Below are positions 1-7,230 of a DNA stretch of 15,037 nucleotides, piece by piece (the first letter of the stretch is position 1; each line of letters begins with the position of its first letter). The translations under genes and the position numbers were made by a program. Origin of the DNA: an uncultured bacterium (GTDB lineage Bacteria; Verrucomicrobiota; Kiritimatiellia; RFP12; UBA1067); assembly GCA_902779075.1 (NCBI GenBank), contig CACZAK010000106.1, forward strand, positions 1 to 15,037. The letters are read 5' to 3'. Under the pieces are notes generated by a model, which was given only the letters and a program-made list of their open reading frames with translations, made no database searches and was not told the origin of the DNA.

Positions 1-58
1 CTATATTCTTAGTCCCTATATCTCCTTTACGCGTGGCATAATTGGTAGTCAGGAACAT

Positions 59-247
59 ATGGGTAATGTTTTGCTGGGTCTTGGTCTCATGTTGGTGGGA
101 GTCTTCGTCTATTGCGCAGTGGCGGTGATTGTAATGCAATTGTTCATGGTGTTATTCAAGGTTCTGCTGTCGTTGTGGAAAAAGCATCATCCTGTCAATC
201 CTGTTAATCCTGTCAAAGAAACGCAGATCGAAAGGAACGCCCCATGA
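59..247 (+). CDS. Small membrane protein, hypothetical
   Basis: The 62-residue product is not recognised. Residues 1-40 are almost wholly hydrophobic and could form one long or two short membrane helices, followed by a basic cytoplasmic-type tail (KKHH) and a Pro-Val-Asn repeat (HPVNPVNPV) encoded by a tandem 9-bp repeat. An AGGAA at 51-55 lies unusually close to the ATG, so initiation may be weak. The stop overlaps the next start as ATGA (244-247), which implies translational coupling with the downstream lipoprotein-like gene and supports this being a real gene despite its size. The two products may work together in the envelope, but that is inference from the overlap only. Confidence 0.5.
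   Translation: MGNVLLGLGLMLVGVFVYCAVAVIVMQLFMVLFKVLLSLWKKHHPVNPVNPVKETQIERNAP
189..215 (+). repeat. Three tandem copies of the 9-mer ATCCTGTYA
   Basis: Copies at 189-197, 198-206 and 207-215 differ only at the eighth base. The unit is a multiple of three, so it adds Pro-Val-Asn repeats to the small membrane protein without shifting frame. Similar ATCCTGT 9-mer arrays are, from memory, dispersed in many bacterial genomes. Confidence 0.7.
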
Positions 248-960
248 AACCCTTTGCACGAATCGTTTTGTCCCCTGTACTTGCAGTGCTTACGGGCAGT
301 TGTCGAGTAATGTTTCGCATGGCCGTAATTGTGGGTCTGCTGTGTAATGGCTGCGCGACGAATCCCGAGCATCCTAACACTTCAATCGGGAAGTGTGCGC
401 AGGACATGAGGATTTTCGACATTAGACTTGCGGACAAGGTTGTTGACGCAACTTCGTATGAAGAGGTTGAAGGTATTCTTGGGCTTCCATCGTATGAATT
501 TGGATCTGGCGTCGTGCATAACGAATGGGTGTTTGACAATGGAGAGGTGTTTGAAATAAATAGCCTGAGCCTGAGTGAGATTGCACAACAAGGCAAAAAG
601 CAACCTGTTGGCATCATGTTTCCATGTTGGCGCGTCAAAAGGCAAAGGGCCAATGCAGGTACTGGCAGATGCGTGGTTGCGACGGTGGAAATCACAAGCG
701 AGAAGCGTCCGAACATGTCATACGAAATAGATGTTTGGCCTGTGGGTCATCCAAATGCTTTTCTGTCGGTTGAGGACGGGACCAACATTGTGATAGATAG
801 CGAAAGGTTTCTAGGGGCCGGGCTTGAGAAAGTCGAGGAGTACGTGCGTGTGCGTGTACGAAGAACTGATTGCCATGGCGTGGAAGGAGTCTCGTTTCAT
901 AAGACATTCGTGATTTCCAAGACCGAGGAACGCCAGTGTGAGGTTGTGTTCACGGAATAA
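244..960 (+). CDS. Probable lipoprotein with BamE/SmpA-like segment
   Basis: This 238-residue product is a hypothetical envelope protein. The start at 244 has AAAGGAA at about 229-235 and overlaps the stop of the upstream gene. The N-terminus has two hydrophobic stretches each ending in Cys (LTGSC, Cys20; LLCNGC, Cys37). Neither is a perfect lipobox, and a start at Met23 (310) would leave a compact lipoprotein signal ending at Cys37. Residues ~70-110 (EVEGILGLPSYEFG, then NEWVFDNGEVFEI) look like the helix-turn-strand pattern of BamE/SmpA-OmlA domains, which scaffold outer-membrane assembly. The C-terminal half is beta-rich with scattered cysteines and no motif I recognise. Family assignment is tentative. 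The base composition is visibly less GC-rich than the genes from 1500 to 12400. Confidence 0.65.
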   Translation: MKPFARIVLSPVLAVLTGSCRVMFRMAVIVGLLCNGCATNPEHPNTSIGKCAQDMRIFDIRLADKVVDATSYEEVEGILGLPSYEFGSGVVHNEWVFDNGEVFEINSLSLSEIAQQGKKQPVGIMFPCWRVKRQRANAGTGRCVVATVEITSEKRPNMSYEIDVWPVGHPNAFLSVEDGTNIVIDSERFLGAGLEKVEEYVRVRVRRTDCHGVEGVSFHKTFVISKTEERQCEVVFTE

Positions 961-1069
961 CGCCGAAGTGCTGCGGTGCCATTTGTTAAGATGTCGTAAA
1001 AAGCCGCGATACAGCGAAAGGAGATATGGTAAAGTACCATGACGCGCCCAACAAACAAACGCGCACCCC

Positions 1070-1099
1070 TTGACGTGAAAACGAGAAATAGAGTATAAT
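1070..1099 (+). promoter_or_regulatory. Sigma70-type promoter, TTGACG-18-TATAAT
   Basis: The -35 TTGACG is at 1070-1075 and the -10 TATAAT at 1094-1099, separated by 18 bp. Transcription would begin near 1106, giving a leader of about 270 nt before the glycosidase start at 1377, or serving the small ORF at 1147. Confidence 0.65.
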
Positions 1100-1146
1100 G
1101 TTTTCCGCTTGGGGTCAAAGTACCCTGGGCGAAAAGCGAGAAAAAC

Positions 1147-1254
1147 ATGACGAAGGCAAGGCATAACGGCAGACGGAAAGCGTCCGCCCTCGGCAAGACG
1201 GGGGCGGAGCGCTCTGCGTACGTCATGAATCCCAATCCGAAATCGGCAAGTTGA
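1147..1254 (+). CDS. Doubtful 35-codon ORF in the leader region
   Basis: An ATG about 40 nt after the predicted transcription start opens a frame for a 35-residue, very basic peptide (MTKARHNGRRKASALGK...) ending in TGA at 1252-1254. There is no clear Shine-Dalgarno, only a purine-rich GCGAGAAAAA just upstream. A GC-rich stem (TCCGCCC 1183-1189 with GGGCGGA 1202-1208, extended by GCG/CGC) lies inside it. It could be a leader peptide, part of a structured untranslated RNA, or chance. I do not recognise it. Positions 961-1069 show nothing else convincing. Confidence 0.22.
   Translation: MTKARHNGRRKASALGKTGAERSAYVMNPNPKSAS
1180..1212 (+). other. GC-rich stem-loop in leader
   Basis: Arms 1180-1189 and 1202-1212 pair over 10 bp with one bulged G; the loop is 12 nt. 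It is not followed by a T run, so an intrinsic terminator is unlikely, but it lies between the two promoters upstream of the glycosidase gene and could act in attenuation. Confidence 0.35.
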
Positions 1255-1279
1255 TGCACGATTTCCTGTGCAGCAACGC

Positions 1280-1303
1280 CGTAAATTGCAACGTAAATTG
1301 CAA
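1280..1303 (+). promoter_or_regulatory. Tandem 12-bp direct repeat, candidate operator
   Basis: CGTAAATTGCAA occurs twice with no gap (1280-1291, 1292-1303), ending 17 bp before a TTGACA -35 element. Perfect head-to-tail repeats next to a promoter are typical of activator or repressor binding sites; no regulator gene is visible in the window. Confidence 0.5.
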
Positions 1304-1320
1304 GAAATGCCGAAACGGAA

Positions 1321-1348
1321 TTGACAGGGAAAAATCGTATAATATACG
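1321..1348 (+). promoter_or_regulatory. Promoter upstream of GH5-like gene
   Basis: A perfect -35 TTGACA is at 1321-1326. TATAAT at 1338-1343 is only 11 bp away, whereas the overlapping TATACG at 1343-1348 gives a 16-bp spacer. Transcription from it would start near 1355, leaving a short leader and arguing that translation starts at 1377 rather than at the upstream ATG at 1251. Confidence 0.55.
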
Positions 1349-1376
1349 TTCAACAGCCCAGGAAAGGAAGAAAGCC

Positions 1377-3629
1377 ATGACAACAGGAAAAGCACTCAAT
1401 GGAAAGCCGTATGCGGGAAATCCGCACGTTGCGCCTTCGCAATGCTACGGCGGCACAGGCCGTGGGTCTCTACTCTACAAAACGAAGATGACGCTGGCGG
1501 CGGCTCTGGCGGCGGCGATTTGCACGGCGGCGGATGACGGGATGTTCCCGTTCGTGCCGTCGTATGATTCGCCCGACAACGTGGTGAACATGAGCCACCT
1601 GCTCTCGGCCCCAGCCGGGAAGGACGGGCGCATCCGCGTGGAGGGCGGACACTTCGTCAACGACAAGGGCCGCTTCAAGCTCCACGCGACGAACCTCACA
1701 GGCCCCGCGAACTTCCCCACGCACGAGGAGGCGGAGCGGCTCGCCGCCCGCCTCGCCCGCTTCGGCATCAACTGCGTGCGCCTCCACTACTTCGACAACT
1801 CCTACGGGACGTTCATGCTGCCGAAGGAGCAGGGCATCCTCGACGAGAGCGGCGAGACGCGCCGCAAGCTCGACCCCGAACGCCGCGACCGCCAGGACTA
1901 CCTGATCGCGCAGTTCAAGAAGCGCGGCATCTACGTGAACATCAACCTGCACGTCGCGCGCCAGCTGGGAGTGGCGGACGGCGTCCCGCCCAACTCGGGG
2001 CACATGAACAAAGGGTCCAACCTTTTCTATCCGCCGCTCATCAAGCTGCAGAAGGAGTACGCGAAGGAACTGCTTTCGCACGTGAACCCCTACACCGGCA
2101 TGAACTACCTCAAGGATCCCGTTGTCGCGGTCGTGGAGCTGAACAACGAGGAGTCCCTGTGGCGCAAGTACAGGGCGGGCGGCCTTGACAGTCGCGACGA
2201 CGCCTACGGCAAGTGCATCAAGAAGCTCTGGAGCGACTGGCTCGTGAAGAAGTACGGCACAACGGAGAAGGCGCGCGCGGCGTGGAAGCTCGCCGAGAAG
2301 CCCGTCCCGTACCTCGACAAGTTCCGCATCGAGAACGGCGACTATCCGCTCGTGCACAGCAAGCGGTCGCGCGCGCCGATCGAGATGAAGCGCGACTTCT
2401 ACCAGTTCGTCACGGACGTCGAACACGACTTCTGGACCGGGATGCACGCCTACCTCAAGAAGGACCTCGGCCTCAAGGCACCCGTCGCCGCCACGCAGCT
2501 CAACTACTCCACGCCCCATCTCATGGCGGAGATGGACTACGTGGACGGCCACGCCTACTGGTGCCACCCGAGCGTGAGGAAGGAGTGGAAGATCGGCAAC
2601 AGGGCGATGGTGAACAGCAAGGCGAACCGCATCGTCTGGCTGGCGGCCCAGCGCGTCCTCGGCAAGCCCTACACGATCAGCGAGTACAACCACCCGTATC
2701 CGAACTTCTACGGAGCTGAGGGACAGCCGATGTTCCGCGCCTACGGCGCGCTGCACGGATGGGACGGCGTGTTCGAGTATTCCTACAACAACCGCCAGAA
2801 CGCGGAGCCGGACCACAACGAGTACTTCTTCTCGATGGCGGCGCGCACCGACGTCCTTGCGCACTTCCCCGCCTGCGCCGCGATGTACCTGCGCGGCGAC
2901 GTGAAGGAAAGCGCATCGACCTACGTCGCGAATCTCCCCTACAACGAATACTTAGACCGCTTCGTGAGGAAGGGAATCATCGCGCAGGGAATCGAGTCCG
3001 CAACGGACGGCAAGGTTCCGAACGAGCTTGCGCTTGAGCGTAAGACGGCGGTGGACCTCACGGCGAAGTCGAAGCAGATTTCCTGTCACATTCCGAGCAA
3101 GGACCAGAAGATCTTCAAGAGCGACACGGGCGAAATCGTCCTCAACGGCGAAGTGGAAGGCGCGGCGTTCTGGACCGTCAACACGCCGAACACCAAGGTG
3201 TTCTCCGGGTTCACGAAGGGACGGACGTTCGACCTCGGCGGCGTGAAGCTCCAGGTCGGCGAGACGAAGCTCGGCTGGGCGATGGTGTCGCTCACATCGC
3301 ACGACGCGACTGGCTTCGGTACGGACGGCCGTCCTGCGCGCATACTCCTCGCAGCGACGGGACTCTGTCACAACGGCGGCGCGAAGTTTACGCACGACCG
3401 CGACTACGTCCACTGCCGCGGCGCGGACTGGGGAAACGGCAAGACCGTGAACGAAGGCATCCCCGCCACGATTACGCTGCCGTCGAAGGCCGCCGCGACG
3501 AAGTGCTGGGCGCTCGACGAGCGTGGTGAGCGCAAGGTCTCTGTTCCCGTGACGGCGGATGCCAACGGCCAAGCCGTGGTGAAGATCGGCCCCGAGTATC
3601 AAACCGTGTGGTACGAAATCACATTGTAA
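1377..3629 (+). CDS. Secreted GH5-like clan GH-A glycoside hydrolase
   Basis: This 750-residue protein probably hydrolyses beta-linked glycans outside the cytoplasm; the substrate is unknown. The start at 1377 follows GGAAAGGAAG (1361-1370) and lies downstream of the promoter at 1321; the longer frame from 1251 would run through that promoter. Residues ~38-52 (MTLAAALAAAICTAA) form a signal-peptide core, preceded by an odd ~35-residue leader that resembles translated group II intron 3' sequence. The (beta/alpha)8 domain is about residues 75-490: GINCVRLHYFD early in the barrel, acid/base candidate Glu258 in ELNNEES, HAYWCHP, and nucleophile candidate Glu436 in TISEYNHPYP. Residues ~500-750 are beta-rich accessory domains. 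The general layout fits GH5/cellulase-type proteins of Lentisphaerota and relatives, but a subfamily cannot be assigned by eye. It appears monocistronic, with its own promoter and a promoter after it. Confidence 0.85.
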   Translation: MTTGKALNGKPYAGNPHVAPSQCYGGTGRGSLLYKTKMTLAAALAAAICTAADDGMFPFVPSYDSPDNVVNMSHLLSAPAGKDGRIRVEGGHFVNDKGRFKLHATNLTGPANFPTHEEAERLAARLARFGINCVRLHYFDNSYGTFMLPKEQGILDESGETRRKLDPERRDRQDYLIAQFKKRGIYVNINLHVARQLGVADGVPPNSGHMNKGSNLFYPPLIKLQKEYAKELLSHVNPYTGMNYLKDPVVAVVELNNEESLWRKYRAGGLDSRDDAYGKCIKKLWSDWLVKKYGTTEKARAAWKLAEKPVPYLDKFRIENGDYPLVHSKRSRAPIEMKRDFYQFVTDVEHDFWTGMHAYLKKDLGLKAPVAATQLNYSTPHLMAEMDYVDGHAYWCHPSVRKEWKIGNRAMVNSKANRIVWLAAQRVLGKPYTISEYNHPYPNFYGAEGQPMFRAYGALHGWDGVFEYSYNNRQNAEPDHNEYFFSMAARTDVLAHFPACAAMYLRGDVKESASTYVANLPYNEYLDRFVRKGIIAQGIESATDGKVPNELALERKTAVDLTAKSKQISCHIPSKDQKIFKSDTGEIVLNGEVEGAAFWTVNTPNTKVFSGFTKGRTFDLGGVKLQVGETKLGWAMVSLTSHDATGFGTDGRPARILLAATGLCHNGGAKFTHDRDYVHCRGADWGNGKTVNEGIPATITLPSKAAATKCWALDERGERKVSVPVTADANGQAVVKIGPEYQTVWYEITL
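1402..1478 (+). other. Group II intron domain V/VI-like remnant inside coding sequence
   Basis: The stretch AAGCCGTATGCGGGAAAT followed by CCGCACGT resembles the 5' strand, hairpin and bulge of bacterial group II intron domain V (AGCCGTATGCGG...CCGCACGTACGGTT). The stretch ends in GGGTCTCTACTCTAC at 1464-1478, like an intron 3' end. The domain V 3' strand (ACGGTT) is missing, replaced by a short hairpin at 1427-1444, so it cannot be a working ribozyme. The frame through it is open and in frame with the glycosidase. No reverse transcriptase or intron 5' half is present. Confidence 0.5.
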
Positions 3630-3683
3630 ACTTTGTAGGGCGCGTTTACGTTTGCACTACTCCCCAAAAAAATCGTTTTCGCC

Positions 3684-3712
3684 TTGCCCCTCCAAGCGGT
3701 TTCTGCTATACT
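3684..3712 (+). promoter_or_regulatory. Promoter of the tricorn-like gene
   Basis: TTGCCC at 3684-3689 and TATACT at 3707-3712 are separated by 17 bp. Transcription would start near 3719, giving a leader of about 85 nt that can fold a hairpin (TGCGG near 3749, CCGCA near 3778, with an inner TTCA/TGAA pairing). The rest of 3630-3803 shows nothing else. Confidence 0.6.
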
Positions 3713-3803
3713 TTCGTTCGTGACGCCTTTTGAGTGTTTTTGCAGTTATGCGGCTTTTTCAGGTCGGGTGGCTTGAACCGCAGACACCACGAAAAAGGAG
3801 TTT

Positions 3804-6800
3804 ATGAATTACCTCGGTATGATACCGCCGTTTCAAGAATCTTGGAAAACCAATAAAGAAGAAAACGGCATGATAAAAGCGTTACGACGTCGTCACCGGC
3901 GGGGTGTCGGGGCTGTGAAGCGTTGCATGCTGCTTGTCGGCTGCATCTTTGTCTTCATGTTCTCGTGTACAGCCGAAACTGCCCGCAATTGGTCTGAAAT
4001 CTACCTCGGCACAAACCCGTCCGTCTCGCCGGACGGAAGTTTCTTCGCGTTCGAATGGGACGACCGCGTCTGGCTCGCGCCGACGGCCGGCGGAACGGCG
4101 GTGCCGATCGGCGACGGGCAGTCTGCCGACCGGCGTCCCGTCCTTTCGCCGGACGGACGGCGCGTGGCGTTTCATTCCGACCGCTGGGGGACGGGCCAGA
4201 TCTTCGAGGCCGAAGTCGATTGGAGCCGGATGACGGTGTCGGGTGCGCGGCAGATCACCTTCCACACGGAAAGCGCGTTCCCTTGGAGCTACATGCCCGA
4301 CGGGACGGCGATGCTCACGCAGGCCTACCGCGACGACGGCGCGGAAGGCACGAAGAACAAGCGCACGTCGTTTCGCCCGTATCTCGTCCCGATGGCCGGC
4401 GGACAGGCCGAGCGGCTTCTCTTTGACGCCCCGGCGTACGGGATGTCTCCCTCGCCGGACGGACGGAAGGTGCTTTTCGTCTCGGTGCTGGGGGGAACCC
4501 GGCGGGATGAATTCCGCAAGCGCCACGCCTGGTCCAAGACGTCCTACTCCGGCGACATCTGGATGTACGACCGGGAGAGCGGCGAGTTCACCAGCGTCGT
4601 GAAGAGGCGGGACAACTGCACTTCGCCGCTGTGGGCGCCGGACGGCAAGTCGTTCTACTACCTGTGCGACGCGAACGGCGTCCGCAACCTCTACATCCGT
4701 TCCCTTGAAACGGGGGCGGAGCGGCAGATCACGCATTTCACGGACGACCACATCTTCGACCCATCGCTGTCGCGCGACGGGAAGACGATGGTGTTTGTCA
4801 AGGGGCTCGACCTGTGGCGCATCGACCCGACGCTCGACAAGCCGGAGCCGCAGCGCATCGCGCTCGAGCCCGCTCTTCTCGACGCAGCGGCGCCGCGCAC
4901 GGTCCGTCGCAGCTACTCGAAGTTCGACAACAACTACGGCGACGGCAACTGCGTGTTCGCAGACGGCGGACGCGAGGCGATCTTCACGGCGGGCGGCGAC
5001 GTCTGGGCGATGGAGCTCAAGGACGGCAACAGGGATGCAATCTGCCTCCACGGCTCCTCCCGCACCCACGAGCGCGACGTCGCGCTTTCGCCGGACGGCA
5101 CGACGCTCTACTACCTCTCCGACCGCGGCGACGGCACGGACATCTGGCGCGTACGCCGCGTCGAGACGAACAAGCTCTGGTCGGCGAACACGTCCCTCGT
5201 CCGCGAACGCCTGACGACGGACGACGTCTGCCGCCGTGCTCTTTCGGTCTCGCCCGACGGCTCGCTCCTCGCATGGCAGGACATGCAGGGGCGTTTGTCG
5301 TTCGCGGATACGAACGGCGTCGTCCGCGCCGTCGCGGAGGTGGAGTCCTCGAGTGGCGGAGGGTATGTCTGGTCGCCGGACGGACGCTATGTCGCGGCGA
5401 AGCTGCTAGACCGCTATGGCAACGCCGACGTATGGATCGTTCCGACTGGGAACCGCCGCCGCCAAGGCTCCGGTGGTCAAGCCGAGAAGCCGTGCAACAT
5501 TTCGCGCAACTTTCGGTGGGACGGGGATCCCGCCTGGTCGCCGGACGGCCGCCTGATCGCGTTTTCCGGCGAGCGCTCGGCGACTGGGGCCGTGGCGTAC
5601 ATTTTCTACGCCTATCTCGACCCGGCGGACGAATATGCCGAGATGGGGAACTTGAAACGGAGACCTTTCCGCCCCGACTTGGCCACCTTGCCTGACCGCG
5701 TCCGGGCGACGGGCGTCAAGGGTTTCCGGCTGCTCTTTTCTCCCGACGGACGCACGCTTTCGTTCTACAGCGGCGGGAAGATGTGGACCATCAAGATTCC
5801 CGGGCGGATGAAGAGCCAGAAACTGCTCGACAAGGACGCGAAGATCGTGTCTTGGCTGAAGGACGGAGGCAAAGACAAACTCCTCTCGGTCATCGGCGGC
5901 CGCCCGGCGGTCGGCGACAAGGCGTATGATGTCTATGCCTATCAGACGACGGATGTCCGGGACTATCAGGAACTCGCCTTCCTCTCGGCGTGGGCGGACA
6001 TTCGCGATTGCTTCTGCGACGTGAACATCCACGGCACGGACTGGCCCGCCGTGCGCGAGAAATATCGGCTTGCCGCGCGCAACGCGCCCGGCTGGAGCGT
6101 CTTCGCCCGCGTCGTCAGGATGATGTACGGCGAAATCGACGCGTCGCATCTGCAGTTCAACTCGAACGATACGGCGAAGAAGCGCTGGGTGGACAAGCCG
6201 TGGAGTCGCGGATGGACCATCTTCACCCGCCATCTCGGCGTGCGCTTCGACCGTTCCCACGAGGGCAAGGGCTGGCGGGTAAGGGACGTTCTGCCGCGCT
6301 CTCCGGCCGACCGAGGCGAAAAGGGGCTTCTGCCGGGCGACGTGATCCTGTCTGTTGACGGTGCTTCCGTCTCATCAGGGATGGACTACGCGACCGTCAT
6401 GAACGGTCCGCTGCCGCACAAATGCCGGCTGGAAGTCAGGCGGGGAGGCAAAGTCCTGAAGCGCGAGATTGACGCCATCAATTTCCACCAGGCGCGGCGG
6501 CTCCTGCGCACGGCAGAGATCGAGTCCGCGCGCGCGGCGGTGCGGGCCAAGGGCAATTTCGGCTACGTCTCGCTCGACGCCATGTACGACGACGACGCGG
6601 ACGCCTTCATCGACCAGGTGTTCGCCGAATGCGTCGGCAGGGACGGGCTTGTGGTGGACGTGCGATGCAACGCGGGCGGGCGGACGGCCAACAGGCTGAT
6701 CGACGTGCTCTGCGGCAGCCGCCATGAGCGAGTACTCTACAGAGGCGTGACGGCAGACGGCTACCTTGTCGAGCGCTACGGACGGCCGGTCGTTCCGGAT

Positions 6801-7172
6801 CTCCCCGTCGTCGTGCTCGCCAACGAGCGAACCGTGTCCAACGGCGAGGAGTTCACGCACGCCATGCAGACGTTGAAACGCGCCAAGGTCGTCGGCAGGC
6901 AGACGGCTGGCGACGTCATCGGCATTGTCCGCGTAAAACTCCTGGACTACGGAGAGATTTGGCGTCCGCGTTGCGGTTTCTTCCTTCCCGACGGACGCGA
7001 CATGGAGGGCAACGGCGCGAAGCCCGACGTCGAAGTTGACCTGACGCCCGCCGACGTCGCCGCAGGACGCGATCCGCAGCTCGACGCGGCGCTTGACGTC
7101 CTCGCAGCGGAAGTCTCCGCGCGCGAACCGCGTCCGCCGCTCCGCTTTGCGCCTGGGACGCGGGAAAAATGA
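3804..7172 (+). CDS. Exported tricorn-like S41 protease
   Basis: The 1122-residue product is a probable extracytoplasmic serine peptidase that trims peptides. It is close to the length of archaeal tricorn (1071). Domains in order: signal segment about residues 40-55 (MLLVGCIFVFMFSC); WD40-like/PD40 propeller repeats to ~700, marked by recurrent SPDG motifs; a tricorn C1 region (AWADIRDCF...) ~725-790; PDZ ~800-890; and an S41 core ~900-1100. By analogy with tricorn Ser745/His746/Ser965/Glu1023, the catalytic residues would be Ser781-His782 (DASHLQF), Ser1012 (TVSNGEEF) and Glu1068 (DMEGNG). The position after the nucleophile is Asn rather than tricorn's Asp966. The start is uncertain: 3804 has AAGGAG only 3 nt away, while Met23 (3870) gives a cleaner Arg-rich signal peptide but a weak ribosome site. 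Two thioredoxin-fold genes follow closely and may be cotranscribed. Confidence 0.88.
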   Translation: MNYLGMIPPFQESWKTNKEENGMIKALRRRHRRGVGAVKRCMLLVGCIFVFMFSCTAETARNWSEIYLGTNPSVSPDGSFFAFEWDDRVWLAPTAGGTAVPIGDGQSADRRPVLSPDGRRVAFHSDRWGTGQIFEAEVDWSRMTVSGARQITFHTESAFPWSYMPDGTAMLTQAYRDDGAEGTKNKRTSFRPYLVPMAGGQAERLLFDAPAYGMSPSPDGRKVLFVSVLGGTRRDEFRKRHAWSKTSYSGDIWMYDRESGEFTSVVKRRDNCTSPLWAPDGKSFYYLCDANGVRNLYIRSLETGAERQITHFTDDHIFDPSLSRDGKTMVFVKGLDLWRIDPTLDKPEPQRIALEPALLDAAAPRTVRRSYSKFDNNYGDGNCVFADGGREAIFTAGGDVWAMELKDGNRDAICLHGSSRTHERDVALSPDGTTLYYLSDRGDGTDIWRVRRVETNKLWSANTSLVRERLTTDDVCRRALSVSPDGSLLAWQDMQGRLSFADTNGVVRAVAEVESSSGGGYVWSPDGRYVAAKLLDRYGNADVWIVPTGNRRRQGSGGQAEKPCNISRNFRWDGDPAWSPDGRLIAFSGERSATGAVAYIFYAYLDPADEYAEMGNLKRRPFRPDLATLPDRVRATGVKGFRLLFSPDGRTLSFYSGGKMWTIKIPGRMKSQKLLDKDAKIVSWLKDGGKDKLLSVIGGRPAVGDKAYDVYAYQTTDVRDYQELAFLSAWADIRDCFCDVNIHGTDWPAVREKYRLAARNAPGWSVFARVVRMMYGEIDASHLQFNSNDTAKKRWVDKPWSRGWTIFTRHLGVRFDRSHEGKGWRVRDVLPRSPADRGEKGLLPGDVILSVDGASVSSGMDYATVMNGPLPHKCRLEVRRGGKVLKREIDAINFHQARRLLRTAEIESARAAVRAKGNFGYVSLDAMYDDDADAFIDQVFAECVGRDGLVVDVRCNAGGRTANRLIDVLCGSRHERVLYRGVTADGYLVERYGRPVVPDLPVVVLANERTVSNGEEFTHAMQTLKRAKVVGRQTAGDVIGIVRVKLLDYGEIWRPRCGFFLPDGRDMEGNGAKPDVEVDLTPADVAAGRDPQLDAALDVLAAEVSAREPRPPLRFAPGTREK

Positions 7173-7230
7173 CGGAACGCGCTGCTGAAGTAAATAAGGC
7201 GATTTTAAGCCCGTGAAAGGAGCATAAGCT

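Noticed and set aside
1251..1376. Upstream in-frame ATG at 1251 as the start of the GH5-like gene
   Set aside because: It would translate through the direct repeat and promoter and lacks a ribosome site; 1377 has GGAAAGGAAG at good distance.
1377..1478. Functional group II intron
   Set aside because: The domain V 3' strand is lost, no 5' half or reverse transcriptase is present, and the sequence is read through in frame, so only a remnant is claimed.
1470..2864. 464-codon open frame on the minus strand
   Set aside because: Antisense shadow of the GH5-like gene; composition is a codon-position artefact of GC-rich DNA, with no recognisable domain or ribosome site.
3622..3651. GTAAAC/GTTTAC hairpin at the end of the GH5-like gene as a terminator
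   Set aside because: Six-base stem with a long loop, including the stop codon, and no T run; too weak to call.
3882..5069. Long minus-strand frame opposite the tricorn-like gene
   Set aside because: Rich in Arg/Val/Ala/Asp repeats typical of antisense frames; the + strand gene explains the region fully.
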